64,000 nucleotides of DNA, taken from contig CANLUT010000001.1 in NCBI GenBank assembly GCA_947494335.1, positions 310,001 through 374,000 of the forward strand. The letters are read 5' to 3'. The stretch comes from Oligoflexales bacterium. Lineage in GTDB: Bacteria > Bdellovibrionota_B > Oligoflexia > Oligoflexales > RGVZ01. The number at the start of each line of letters is the position of its first letter. The stretch's first letter is position 1. A program made the position numbers and the translations under genes. Under the pieces are notes generated by a model. That model ran no database searches. It was not told the origin of the DNA and saw only the letters and a list, made by a program, of their open reading frames with translations. Positions 43,823-52,755 of this stretch are shown in pieces.

Positions 43823-46312
43823 TCATCGTTCACAGAGCGCACGTCCCGTAGGATTGCGGATTCCCCAGCCCAAAAGTTGGCCTTTTCCACCCTCAAAACC
43901 ATCGACGACGCGTATTGACCATTTCCCGTTTAGCGGAGTCCCATCCAGAAGCGTCAGATCCTCGACGGGGTGTAGAGTCGTTGGGTAGTTTCCAATCAGG
44001 TCGCGCTGGGAGCGCTCACCGCTTAAAAATGATTTTAAGACAATTTCATGCCCAGCTGGTGTTATGATGACAATTTTAAGGTCTGTAAGCGAGGGGTGTT
44101 TAATAGCCACATCAACAGAAAATCCGCCGCGGATCACAGGTTCCCCCGGAAGTTGAATGTCAATTGAGTCAGTTATTCCCGTTTGGCTGTGATCAGGTAT
44201 GGCGATGTTTGGAGTTGCCTTTGCGAAATCCTCTTCAGCGCCCGGAATCCCCAGTGTGAACTCAATGGGGATCAGCTTTTTCTGATTGAATTGATCGGTC
44301 AATTCGGCTTCCAATTGGGTGAAGGATCCACAAGCAACATCCGGATGAATTGAAATCTGAAATGGGGTTTTGGTCGTGGCGCGTCCAAGTTCCTCGATCT
44401 TGTCAAAAGTCGATGTTCCTCGAGAAATGCTCGCCCATTCTGATTTTGAGGTTAGTGTGGCCCTGACACCTTGAGCGGCCAGATCACCTATATTTAACAG
44501 CTCTAACGTCATGGATATCGTCTCTCCAGGATCTGGCACACCATTTTTCCCAGCGTGCTGGAATGTTTTATTCGTGTAAATCAGATCCGCTGCGGGTGGG
44601 GACATAATGAGATGCTTGTGAAAGTTCTGAGTGAAAACCCGAGCGTGCGGCCCTTCAGGAAACAACAAGCTGGCAGTTTGAACTAGAGCATTAGCCCAGT
44701 CATTCATGGTTAGTCCGTGCGCGAGGCCAAACTGACTTTCGATCACAATCAAATCAACGTCGTCTTTGTTGACGCCCTGATTGACAAGTTCATCGAGTGT
44801 CATAACGAGGGGAGTAGACCAAATTTCATCGCTGATAATACCGTCACTCCCGCGATCGTGAGCATGGTATTGTGTGCCGCGTTTGTAACGAGCATCTGTG
44901 CGGTCCGTGCGGCGACCTTCCCAGCAGCCAGAGCTGCCATCCCAATTAAATACACGAAATTTATCGCCGCTCAGATTGCGCTGATCGGAGTATCCATAAC
45001 TGACGGCCCAATAGTCACCAAAACCCTCGCCCATGGCACCGGTATCACCATCTTGCCAGTAAGGGTTAATGGCAGCGTTGATGGCATGTCCCATCTCGTG
45101 CAGGATAACGTCCGGGTCTTCGTTATCATCGACGCATCCATGCCCAAAGCTGAGGGCATTGATTGTTGGAGTAAAAAATGAATTATCTTGACCATCAAAA
45201 CCATCAGGATCCGCTATCAGGACTCCTTGGAAAAGCCTCGTTTCGTTTTGGTAGCCCAGACGTTCAAGTGTTCTGACGGATTGGTCAAGGTGCCACCAAG
45301 TCATGGTGTCATTAAATGAATTTTCGCCACGTTTAGAATCCCATGTTCCATCGGCGGTCTTACTTATGCCAGAAAAAGGCGAGTCCCAATCATTCAAGCT
45401 GACACGACGACTGATGAGCTCGTATCCGTTTTCTGTTTTTGCAATTCCCTCGAGGTCGACCGTTTGGTAGGCGGGCAAAAACCTTCCAGGAGGTGACGTG
45501 TTAGCTAGTGATGAGTCTGCAAGGGCCGTTCTTGGATCTACTTTGAATAACGTTGCTTGGCCTACGACATAATTTGGCGATGTTAGGCGCAGCGTTTGTT
45601 TCACTTTACGGCTGTTTAACTCTTTTTTGGCTTCGTCTAGGGAGACATCGTAAACCCGTCGGTCCTTTTGCTTGGCAATCTGACCTGAGCGTGGATCAAT
45701 CCAAATTTCCCAAGATCCTGCCGGTGCTGTGGTCTCAAGATTGACGACCCACCACTTTTTCCGGACTCCAGCGACCAAATCTGTAGCCAAAACAGCCCTC
45801 GGATCACTTAAAAGTTTTCCGGTAACGCGAATATGCTCCCACGCTACTTTGATAGCCTGATCCCCTGTAAGGCGAACATCTGATGGGTAAGACTGATTGA
45901 CATTTACCGGGTCCAGTCCATTATAGGCGCGGTAAATTTTAGAGCCATCGCGAGTTAGAGAAACGATCAGCACACTGTTTTTCACGCTTCCGGTACCATC
46001 GGGAGTTACGAATGTGTAGTGGATGCCATGAGCACTTTGCCGTGTAGATTCCAGACGGAGCGTATCGAGCTTTTCAGAAATTCCGAGTTGACTGGCTTCT
46101 TGCTTAATCCAAGCCCGTGCGAGGTTGTCATGAGACAGACCATTGGACTGAAAATTGGCGTCGAGAATTAATTTAGGTCGACCATCGAGCCATTTGGTGG
46201 ATCGATAGGGCTTGGGACTTTGAAAACTTGACGTCCAAGATGATCCGCTATGCCGAGGGCCACAGCCACCTAAAGATAGAATCACTCCAACCACGAGAAG
46301 ACAGCGGATCAT
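43823..46312 (-). CDS. Secreted M36-like zinc metalloprotease lipoprotein with P domain
   Basis: A large exported protease, 829 residues. A lipobox LGGC (C17) ends the signal peptide, so the start at 46312 is preferred over one 13 codons upstream; GAGG lies about 8 bases before it. Order: FTP/PepSY-like propeptide (to about 240), the catalytic domain with HEMGH (405-409) and the third-ligand motif GEGFGDYWAVSYG, a middle beta-sandwich, and a proprotein-convertase P domain at the C-terminus (about 700-820; GGFSVDVAIKHPSLTDLKIVI, LLDGTPLNGKWSIRVVDG). Fungalysin-type (M36) is the best family match. Confidence 0.85.
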   Translation of the reverse strand: MIRCLLVVGVILSLGGCGPRHSGSSWTSSFQSPKPYRSTKWLDGRPKLILDANFQSNGLSHDNLARAWIKQEASQLGISEKLDTLRLESTRQSAHGIHYTFVTPDGTGSVKNSVLIVSLTRDGSKIYRAYNGLDPVNVNQSYPSDVRLTGDQAIKVAWEHIRVTGKLLSDPRAVLATDLVAGVRKKWWVVNLETTAPAGSWEIWIDPRSGQIAKQKDRRVYDVSLDEAKKELNSRKVKQTLRLTSPNYVVGQATLFKVDPRTALADSSLANTSPPGRFLPAYQTVDLEGIAKTENGYELISRRVSLNDWDSPFSGISKTADGTWDSKRGENSFNDTMTWWHLDQSVRTLERLGYQNETRLFQGVLIADPDGFDGQDNSFFTPTINALSFGHGCVDDNEDPDVILHEMGHAINAAINPYWQDGDTGAMGEGFGDYWAVSYGYSDQRNLSGDKFRVFNWDGSSGCWEGRRTDRTDARYKRGTQYHAHDRGSDGIISDEIWSTPLVMTLDELVNQGVNKDDVDLIVIESQFGLAHGLTMNDWANALVQTASLLFPEGPHARVFTQNFHKHLIMSPPAADLIYTNKTFQHAGKNGVPDPGETISMTLELLNIGDLAAQGVRATLTSKSEWASISRGTSTFDKIEELGRATTKTPFQISIHPDVACGSFTQLEAELTDQFNQKKLIPIEFTLGIPGAEEDFAKATPNIAIPDHSQTGITDSIDIQLPGEPVIRGGFSVDVAIKHPSLTDLKIVIITPAGHEIVLKSFLSGERSQRDLIGNYPTTLHPVEDLTLLDGTPLNGKWSIRVVDGFEGGKGQLLGWGIRNPTGRALCER

Positions 46313-46424
46313 GGGGCATACCTCGACAGGATTAAATGTCGGGAAAGTCACCCGAGATTTATCGAGGGTATAACAAGACTACATTTAAGTGTCCAATATT
46401 AAGACCGGAAATACTGATAAATGC

Positions 46425-47528
46425 TCACCAACGACCTAAAGAATCGGCCTCTTTCATTGCCTCAGCAACGAGAGATGGACTGACCTTGAATGGTTCATTG
46501 TGGATGGTTTCTCCAGGCTGGCAAGTACGTTCTCCGATAATAAGAAGGTCCTTTTGTGATGGTGAGTCCAATCCAAGTTGTTTCAGACTTGTTGGCAAAC
46601 CAACCTCTCTCGAAAAACCAATGACCTCGTCCAGTTCATGCTTCGGAGCGCCCTCCAGTACAAGTTGTGTCAAAACTCCGAACGCCACTTTCTCCCCGTG
46701 GTAATAGTCATGAGTCGCAGCCATGGCTGTTAGTCCATTGTGAACCGCATGTGCTGCGGCAAGGCCTGATGATTCAAAGCCGAGTCCAGAAAGAAGGGTG
46801 TTTGCTTCTATTAAACGTTCTAGTGATTCGTTTGTTTTCCCACTTTTCACAGCGCGTATAGCATCGGGTCCGTCAGCAAGAAGCGTCTTGTAGCAAAGTT
46901 CTGCCAATGCCAATGCTGATATTGTGCTTGCACCGCCGCGCATGTTTTTGACTTTATTTTTAAAGCAGGTTCTTGCTTCAAACCATGTTGCAAGTGCATC
47001 ACCCATACCAGCGACAAGTAACCTTGCTGGAGCTTTGGCGACCACGCTGGAATCAACCAGCACAAGATCAGGGTTACGGCGATGGATCCTGTACTCCGAA
47101 ACCTCGCCGTTTGCGTAATAGACAACAGAAAGTGCGCTGCAAGGGGCATCACTGGAAGCAAGGGTGGGAGCGCTGCAAAATCCAAGATCCAGTGCCGCAG
47201 CTGCAGCGCGACCAGCATCTAATACCTTGCCCCCTCCGCATGCCACGATCACATCGACTCGATGTTGTTTTGCGGTGTTTTCAATTGTAGTAATTTCCTC
47301 CGCCGTGCATTCCCCACCAAATGAGTGGACGCCGTAGTTTAAACCAGCAGCTGAGAAGGTTTCACGCCAGACCTCTGCAAGGAGCTTTTCTGCACTTGAA
47401 CTAGCAACTAAGAGAACAGGACCAGAGAACCCGACATACTTGAGTTCCTCAGCTAGTTGACGAGTAGCCTCGGGGCCTTGGATGTAACGCCCTGGGGCGG
47501 AAAAAACTGCAAGTGACGACATAGGCAT
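46425..47528 (-). CDS. gldA: Iron-containing glycerol dehydrogenase-like enzyme
   Basis: A family III (iron/zinc) alcohol dehydrogenase, 367 residues. GldA marks: GGGKVLDAGRAAAAAL (NAD site), the PTLASSDAPCSALSVVY segment, VAGMGDALATWFEA (metal Asp), SSGLAAAHAVHNG and YYHGEKVAFGVL (metal His). These are the same motifs as in glycerol dehydrogenases, so oxidation of glycerol to dihydroxyacetone is likely. No neighbouring dha genes are seen. It follows amn on the same strand, 185 bases downstream. Confidence 0.9.
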   Translation of the reverse strand: MPMSSLAVFSAPGRYIQGPEATRQLAEELKYVGFSGPVLLVASSSAEKLLAEVWRETFSAAGLNYGVHSFGGECTAEEITTIENTAKQHRVDVIVACGGGKVLDAGRAAAAALDLGFCSAPTLASSDAPCSALSVVYYANGEVSEYRIHRRNPDLVLVDSSVVAKAPARLLVAGMGDALATWFEARTCFKNKVKNMRGGASTISALALAELCYKTLLADGPDAIRAVKSGKTNESLERLIEANTLLSGLGFESSGLAAAHAVHNGLTAMAATHDYYHGEKVAFGVLTQLVLEGAPKHELDEVIGFSREVGLPTSLKQLGLDSPSQKDLLIIGERTCQPGETIHNEPFKVSPSLVAEAMKEADSLGRW

Positions 47529-47628
47529 GGCTTTCTGCGGAAGAAGGTAGCGAGTTTAGTCACCAATGCTTCCGTCTTGATCTATTTTGATTTTAATTGG
47601 TCGCTGTGCATGTGGTGATTGTATAGTA

Positions 47629-47643
47629 GCTTTGTTACAAAGC
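47629..47643. repeat. Palindrome between amn and gldA
   Basis: GCTTTGT-T-ACAAAGC, perfect seven-base arms about a single centre base, in the 185-base gap between amn and gldA and about 100 bases upstream of the gldA start. It may be an operator; no T-run follows it on either strand. Confidence 0.3.
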
Positions 47644-47713
47644 ACGATGAGCAGGGTGCATTCCAAGATCAACACGCCATTCTAAATCTCGGCAGCAATC
47701 AGATTAGCCAGCA

Positions 47714-48487
47714 TCAAAATTTGAAGTGTTTGATTCTCTCGCCTTTAGCGCCAATTTCCGTCATGGCCTGGATGCCGATTTCAATATGAAGATCAACAAA
47801 CTCGCTGGTCACTTTTTTATCACTTTCTTCGGTTTTGACACCGTCGGGCGTCATGGGCACGTCTGAAACCAATAAAAGGGCTCCCCGCGGAATGTCATTT
47901 GCAAAGCCAACTGAGAAAATTGTCGCGGTTTCCATGTCAATGGCGATGGGCTTGAGTTTGCGTAATCGCTCTTTGAAGCCAACGTCGTGCTCCCACACTC
48001 GACGATTGGTGGTGTACACAACGCCGGTACGATATTCTAAACCGTGTTCAATCAGCTTATCTGATACAAACTTGTGCAATTTGAAAGATGGCATGGCCGG
48101 TACTTCCGGTGGCAGGTAGTCGTTACTCGTGCCTTCGCCCCGAATAGCGGCCATGGGGAGAATGAAGTGACCAATTTCAGTTGAGTGCTTGAGGCCGCCA
48201 CATTTGCCAAGAAATAGAACTGCTTTAGGGCGAATGGCTGTCAATAGATCCATGACTGTGGCCGCATTGGCCGAGCCCATTCCAAAGTTAATAATCGATA
48301 GTCCGTCATCGTTTGTTGAGGTTTGCATAGCTTTATCCAAGCCGCGCACCTGAGATTTAAATTTATTGGCAAAAATTGACACATAGTTGCCGAAGTTAGT
48401 TAACAGAACATAATCCCCAAATTCTTCCATGGGGGTGCCCGTGTACCGTGGTAGCCAATTTCTAACGATCTCGTCTTTTGTATGCAT
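47714..48487 (-). CDS. amn: AMP nucleosidase, short form
   Basis: A phosphorylase-superfamily enzyme that cleaves AMP to adenine and ribose 5-phosphate. 257 residues, as in Bacteroidetes-type AMP nucleosidases that lack the N-terminal regulatory domain of the E. coli form. It has LSIINFGMGSANAATVMDLL, VLFLGKCGGLKHSTEIGHFILP, AIRGEGTSNDYLPPEVPA and the catalytic IDMETATIF near the C-terminus. Since the futalosine pathway needs a nucleosidase, a moonlighting role can be imagined, but the motifs fit AMP. It is divergent from the ABC1 gene. Confidence 0.88.
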   Translation of the reverse strand: MHTKDEIVRNWLPRYTGTPMEEFGDYVLLTNFGNYVSIFANKFKSQVRGLDKAMQTSTNDDGLSIINFGMGSANAATVMDLLTAIRPKAVLFLGKCGGLKHSTEIGHFILPMAAIRGEGTSNDYLPPEVPAMPSFKLHKFVSDKLIEHGLEYRTGVVYTTNRRVWEHDVGFKERLRKLKPIAIDMETATIFSVGFANDIPRGALLLVSDVPMTPDGVKTEESDKKVTSEFVDLHIEIGIQAMTEIGAKGERIKHFKF

Positions 48488-48622
48488 CGATCCTTGTGAC
48501 CTCGTCCAAAATCAATCTATCACTGTCAAAAGTGGTAGAAGATGTAGTCCAATTCTAGCTTTTGTATCATTATAAGGGATCGGACTAGAAAAATACATGT
48601 TCCGCTGGTGGTCAGGTGCCTT

Positions 48623-50062
48623 ATGACAAGAAAAAAAAATAAATACTCGCGATCAGGTACTGGGCGATCATTTGATCCTGTTGCAATCCCGCGGGAGATG
48701 TGGCGCCTAGGAACGGGATGGGTGACGTTTGCGTCCATTGGTATTCCGTGGCGTTTGGCGCGTGCGGTCGTTCATGATTCATCATTGGTGCCTTGGGGTG
48801 ATGGTAAGGTGTTTGCCATCGTGGGGGATGCCCTACTGTCGGTTATTGATGCCTGGGGCCCGCTTTATGGCAAAGCCATGCAGGTTTGGTTGTCTCGATT
48901 GAATAAGGACGCGCAGCCAGTGATTGATGCCCTCAATCTTGACCGTGTTTATGGAGATTGGCCTCCCATGCATTGGATGGAAGTGCAGGGGATTCTTGAT
49001 CGTGAAATACCGAACTGGCGAGACGAACTCATTGTGGATTCACGACCAATCGGTGTTGCCAGTATGTCGCAAGTTCACGGCGCCACTGACTTTAGCGGTG
49101 ACAAATGGGTGGTCAAGTTACTGAAGCCCTCTGCTCGCAGTCGTATGACCGAGTCCATTGCAGCTCTTGAGACGGCGATTTCCATCGCTGAGCCATTAGC
49201 CGTGACGAGAGTGTCCAGACGCTTTCTCGCAGATGTGCGTGATCTTTGCGATGGTCTGCGACGAGAGATGGACCTTGAGCATGAACGCAAAACTATGTTG
49301 CGCGTACAGGAGTTCATTCTTTCAAAGCGGCAGAAGTCTCTGCGCGTACCCATGATTCATCCACGTCTTGGTAGTCGTCAGGTGATCGTGATGGAGCGCC
49401 TTGACGGTATCAAGTTAAGTGATATTGTTTCGGGTAAAGTCGAAGTTCCTGAACAAAAGCGAAAAAACCTCGCAAAGCGATTATTGAGTGAACTACTTGT
49501 TCAGATCTTTGAATGGGGTCTTTTCCATGCAGATCCTCATGCAGGTAATTTGATGCTTCTTGAGGATGGAACAGTTGGCCTCTATGATTGGGGGCTTGCT
49601 GGCGAGTTGCTGGATTCGGATCGCAAATTTATTGCCGGTATTCTCAAAGCCATCATGGCCTTGGACATTGAGAAGCTCATTGATGTTCTTGCTGATATGG
49701 GGCAGCAGGCTCAAGGCAAAATTCCAGAGCGGGAAAAGATTCGCGCGGAACTACATAAACTTGTAAAAATTGTCGATGACGCCAAAGCTTCTGGTGGTGA
49801 GATGCCCTCACTGAATTCACTGGTCGATGCCGCACTCGAAGGCGCAGATCGAATGGGAATCCCCATTCCAAGTGGACTTTTAATGATGGCCAAGAGTTTG
49901 CTGACCGTTGAGGGTCTGGCGCGCGGTATTGATGCGGACGTTCCCTTAGCCCGGGTTGCTGGTCCCGTATTATTTAGAGCTGCTGATCCTGGATTTTCGG
50001 ATTTTGTCGCTCTTGCCAAGCAGCTACCAAATATTCTTGGTCGCTACATGCGGAAGGATTAA
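48623..50062 (+). CDS. Second ABC1-family atypical kinase, with altered KxGQ motif
   Basis: A 479-residue ABC1/UbiB-like protein. The KxGQ motif is changed to GPLYGKAMQVWLSRLN, and the Ala-rich loop reads GVASMSQVHGA. The catalytic-loop FHADPHAGNLM and the metal-binding LYDWGLAGEL are retained. No clear membrane anchor is seen, unlike the ABC1 protein at 3.1-4.8 kb. The ATG at 48623 (AGGTG shortly upstream) is preferred over a GTG at 48608. The next gene starts 4 bases after its stop, with its ribosome-binding site inside this gene. Confidence 0.85.
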   Translation: MTRKKNKYSRSGTGRSFDPVAIPREMWRLGTGWVTFASIGIPWRLARAVVHDSSLVPWGDGKVFAIVGDALLSVIDAWGPLYGKAMQVWLSRLNKDAQPVIDALNLDRVYGDWPPMHWMEVQGILDREIPNWRDELIVDSRPIGVASMSQVHGATDFSGDKWVVKLLKPSARSRMTESIAALETAISIAEPLAVTRVSRRFLADVRDLCDGLRREMDLEHERKTMLRVQEFILSKRQKSLRVPMIHPRLGSRQVIVMERLDGIKLSDIVSGKVEVPEQKRKNLAKRLLSELLVQIFEWGLFHADPHAGNLMLLEDGTVGLYDWGLAGELLDSDRKFIAGILKAIMALDIEKLIDVLADMGQQAQGKIPEREKIRAELHKLVKIVDDAKASGGEMPSLNSLVDAALEGADRMGIPIPSGLLMMAKSLLTVEGLARGIDADVPLARVAGPVLFRAADPGFSDFVALAKQLPNILGRYMRKD

Positions 50063-50066
50063 TTCT

Positions 50067-51209
50067 TTGAGACTAAGTATGCCTAAATCTATTTTTTGTT
50101 TTTTTGTGGTCCTTTGTTTGTCCGTCCCACAGGCGGCAAGAGCTTTTGATGGTCTGGGTATTATGGGTGATAGCAGTTCGACAGCAGCAGGATCCCATCC
50201 AAAACTCGAATTCGATTCTAAAAATCTATGGGATGTTTTTTCTGGCAAGATCGACTTGGTTGTAGATAAGTCTATGGTTCCTGTCGATTTCCTTGGGGAC
50301 GTCACGGAAGAGCTTCCAACCCCTCCAAAGCGAATTGGGCCAGCGCGCCGAGAAAACGATGGCGGCAGTGGTTGGATTTGGCATCACCTATCCCAAAATA
50401 TTTCTGCTCGCACGTTAGAATCCCATGCGCTCTCCTATGGTTATTTGCTAGGTCGTAGGCTTCGCATCCCGCCTGAGGATATTTTACTGGCTGGTGAGAA
50501 TGGATCCACAACAGCCCATGCTTGGACCCATGCTGCTCGTTTAATTGATGCTCGTCAGGGCGATTTACCGTCAAAAGTCATATTTTTTTACACGGGAAAT
50601 GACTTGTGTGCGATGCAGATGGCTGGAGTCACCACTCCCGACGATTTCGGCAGTGAGCTTCTCAAAGGGATGAAATATTTGGCTTTGAATGGTCATGCGG
50701 CGAGTCGAGGTACAAAAATATTTATTCCAGGTTTTTTAAGCGTGACCAGTCTGTTGCATGAACCGTCGATACTTGCCAAAAAAATTAAACTCTATGGCGA
50801 AGAACTGACCTGCCAAGAGGCGCGTAAGCGGTATTTCACTCGAGATCCCAAGTCAGCACCACCAGTGGAGATCTCTGATCCGCGATATGTTTATTTTAGT
50901 GAGATGATGCCACCGAGCCCGGTAAAGTTCTGTCAGACTTTGTTTGGTCCAGGTTGGGATGATTCTGCGCAAGTATCGCAGCTTGCCAACCGTATTCGTT
51001 CATTCCGCGAGGTCCAGAAAAAAGTTGTCGATGAGTTTAATGACTGGCGCGGTAAGAAGTTGCCGGCAAAATCATTTGAGGCGGTCTATGTCGCTGCCAC
51101 AGAGGGTCTTAGTTTCGTTGCAGCAGATGTCGGCGCAGACTGCTTTCATCTGTCTGCACAGGGTCAGGCTAAGATTGCGAGCGCCCTTTATTCAGTCATA
51201 AAGCCTTGA
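50067..51209 (+). CDS. Secreted SGNH hydrolase of phospholipase-B type
   Basis: A 380-residue exported SGNH/GDSL esterase. Signal peptide to about residue 26 (ARA/FDG). The four blocks are present: G34-D35-S36 in GIMGDSSSTA, G143 in LLAGENGS, N178 in YTGNDLC, and D358/H361 in DCFHLSAQGQ. The FFYTGNDLCAMQM and DCFHLS wording is close to animal phospholipase B1 domains. A TTG start at 50067 has GGAAGGA 8 bases upstream, better than the ATG at 50079. It follows the ABC1 gene almost directly, so lipid-related roles may be shared. Confidence 0.82.
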   Translation: MRLSMPKSIFCFFVVLCLSVPQAARAFDGLGIMGDSSSTAAGSHPKLEFDSKNLWDVFSGKIDLVVDKSMVPVDFLGDVTEELPTPPKRIGPARRENDGGSGWIWHHLSQNISARTLESHALSYGYLLGRRLRIPPEDILLAGENGSTTAHAWTHAARLIDARQGDLPSKVIFFYTGNDLCAMQMAGVTTPDDFGSELLKGMKYLALNGHAASRGTKIFIPGFLSVTSLLHEPSILAKKIKLYGEELTCQEARKRYFTRDPKSAPPVEISDPRYVYFSEMMPPSPVKFCQTLFGPGWDDSAQVSQLANRIRSFREVQKKVVDEFNDWRGKKLPAKSFEAVYVAATEGLSFVAADVGADCFHLSAQGQAKIASALYSVIKP

Positions 51210-51296
51210 CCTAAATTAACGTAAGCGGCTGGCTAGCCTTGAGGTAAAGGCCCGAAATTATTTGCAAATGGGTTTCTATTCCCGACACAAATTCTC

Positions 51297-51326
51297 TTGC
51301 CTGTACCGGGCATGTTGCTTTATAGT
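51297..51326 (+). promoter_or_regulatory. Promoter of tRNA-Leu(CAA)
   Basis: TTGCCT at 51297-51302, an 18-base spacer and TATAGT at 51321-51326, 20 bases before the tRNA gene; transcription would start near 51333. Confidence 0.55.
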
Positions 51327-51345
51327 CTGGGTCCTTCGTTTCCAG

Positions 51346-51429
51346 GCTCGGATGGCGGAACAGGTAGACGCAGTGGATTCAAAATCCACCGTTCGCAAGG
51401 ACATGTGAGTTCGATTCTCACTCCGAGCA
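51346..51429 (+). tRNA. tRNA-Leu (anticodon CAA)
   Basis: Acceptor arms GCTCGGA (51346-51352) and TCCGAGC (51422-51428) pair fully, with A as discriminator. The D-arm has TGGCGGAACAGGTAGACGCA. The anticodon stem GTGGA/TCCAC holds loop TTCAAAA, so the anticodon is CAA (reads UUG). A long variable arm and T-arm GTGAG-TTCGATT-CTCAC follow, as in leucine tRNAs. The 3' CCA is not encoded. No clear terminator is seen beyond it. Confidence 0.96.
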
Positions 51430-51454
51430 CTTTAATTTCCTATCTATTTATGAC

Positions 51455-52123
51455 TTACGTGCAGTCCACAGGGGTCTTTTCCGCGGATTTGTCAGGAAAT
51501 GTGAGATTGCTGTCAGCACACGCGGGAATGTCTGTTGCTGAGCCACAAACCTTGCCAGCGTGAATTTGGTACTCAGCGGAGCCACTTTCGCCGCCAGAGA
51601 ATTTCTTGCCAAGAAAGAAAGGGATAAGAACGGTTTTGCTGCCAAGTGCCGCCGATGTTGTTGCCTCAGCACATTGATCTAATGCAGCATCGACTCCAAT
51701 CTTTGTTTTAATCTTGTCCTTTACTTGCTTCATGTTGTTCTCAATGGAGCTTGCCTCAAAATTTGCGCCAGTAAATGCTGCAACAACATCCGCTTCCGTG
51801 CAAGGAGCCTTAATTTTGAGGCTTTCAATACATACTCCAGTGATTCGATTAAACACCTTGCCAGCTGCATTACATTTGGTAGCAGCCTCGGTGCCAAGGA
51901 TTTTGGCCCAGCACTTTTCTTCACCAGTTTGCTCCGCCGCTGGCTTACAGAAGTTATTGGCAGCTGTTGGTACGCAATCTGAAGTGGTGATAGGTGGTTT
52001 TGTGGGACCCCTCTCTTTTTTAGTTGCTGCTGAATCTTGAGACTGAGGTGCTGAACAGCCAAAATTAAGCACCGCTAAAAGTTTGACCTGCAAAAGCATC
52101 GCGAAGTAGCTTGGAACTCTCAT
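51455..52123 (-). CDS. Cys-rich lipoprotein, function unknown
   Basis: A 222-residue exported protein with a short signal peptide ending at FGC (C23, a non-standard lipobox), then a Ser/Gln/Lys stretch and a domain with several cysteines (CVPTAANNFCKPAAEQTGEEKCWAK, CNAAG, CIESL, CTEAD, C near the end). The start at 52123 is fixed by GGAGG 8 bases upstream. It converges towards the tRNA gene. Nothing in it matches a known family. Confidence 0.75.
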   Translation of the reverse strand: MRVPSYFAMLLQVKLLAVLNFGCSAPQSQDSAATKKERGPTKPPITTSDCVPTAANNFCKPAAEQTGEEKCWAKILGTEAATKCNAAGKVFNRITGVCIESLKIKAPCTEADVVAAFTGANFEASSIENNMKQVKDKIKTKIGVDAALDQCAEATTSAALGSKTVLIPFFLGKKFSGGESGSAEYQIHAGKVCGSATDIPACADSNLTFPDKSAEKTPVDCT

Positions 52124-52343
52124 TTGTGGAACCTCCAGTTGAGTTATCGGTAGATTCATTTCAGTAGTTGAGTGTATTTGCATAGCTATAAATAAGGTGA
52201 ATAAATGCAGTCGTTTATGATTGTTTTGCATGGCTCTTTTGCAGGGTTAAGATCCGAATAATTTTGATCGGGCTCCTTGAATCCCAATTGGACGTCGCAT
52301 TAAACTAGTAACAAGCTTTTTTTCAGTAATGGTCAGGTAGTTT

Positions 52344-52742
52344 ATGAGTGATTGGTTTGAGGTTGAAGCAGAGGGCGAAAGGTCTCCCAAAAGCAAATGG
52401 CTTTTGATCGATGAGTCTCCGTTCGTCCGTGCACAGTTTAAAGAGGCTTTTTCCTCTCAGGTATTCGAGCTTTTAGAGGCAAAAGATATTTTGCGTGCTG
52501 CTGACATATTGTCGACGCATCAAGTTCAGTTGATTATTTGCGATATTAATTTGTTGAGGATGAATGGGATCGCTCTCGTGGAGAGCATACGACGGAGTTC
52601 TAAAAGTAAGATTCCCCTGTATATCCTTTCAGAGGCGACGAAAGTTGACATGTTGGATGAGTCGGAAAAATTTGGCGCAGCGGGCTGGCTCACAAAGCCA
52701 CCCGTTGCCAAAGAAATCGCTGCGATCGTAAAGAAAATTTAA
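52344..52742 (+). CDS. Single-domain response regulator (CheY-like)
   Basis: A 132-residue protein with one receiver domain after a short acidic N-terminus (1-17). The acidic pocket is in LLIDES, the phosphorylated Asp in ICDINLLRMNG, and the conserved Lys in WLTKPP. No output domain. It may control a motor or phosphorelay; no kinase is adjacent. AGGTAG precedes the ATG by a few bases. Confidence 0.85.
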   Translation: MSDWFEVEAEGERSPKSKWLLIDESPFVRAQFKEAFSSQVFELLEAKDILRAADILSTHQVQLIICDINLLRMNGIALVESIRRSSKSKIPLYILSEATKVDMLDESEKFGAAGWLTKPPVAKEIAAIVKKI

Positions 52743-52755
52743 GACTCAGTGGAGC

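Noticed and set aside
49956-50066. Longer N-terminus of the SGNH hydrolase running into the ABC1 gene
   Set aside because: The extension overlaps a conserved kinase gene and would bury the signal peptide; the TTG at 50067 has a good ribosome-binding site.
51210-51345. Possible terminator with GGCTGGCTAGCC after the SGNH hydrolase gene
   Set aside because: No stable stem with a T-run can be drawn from the region.
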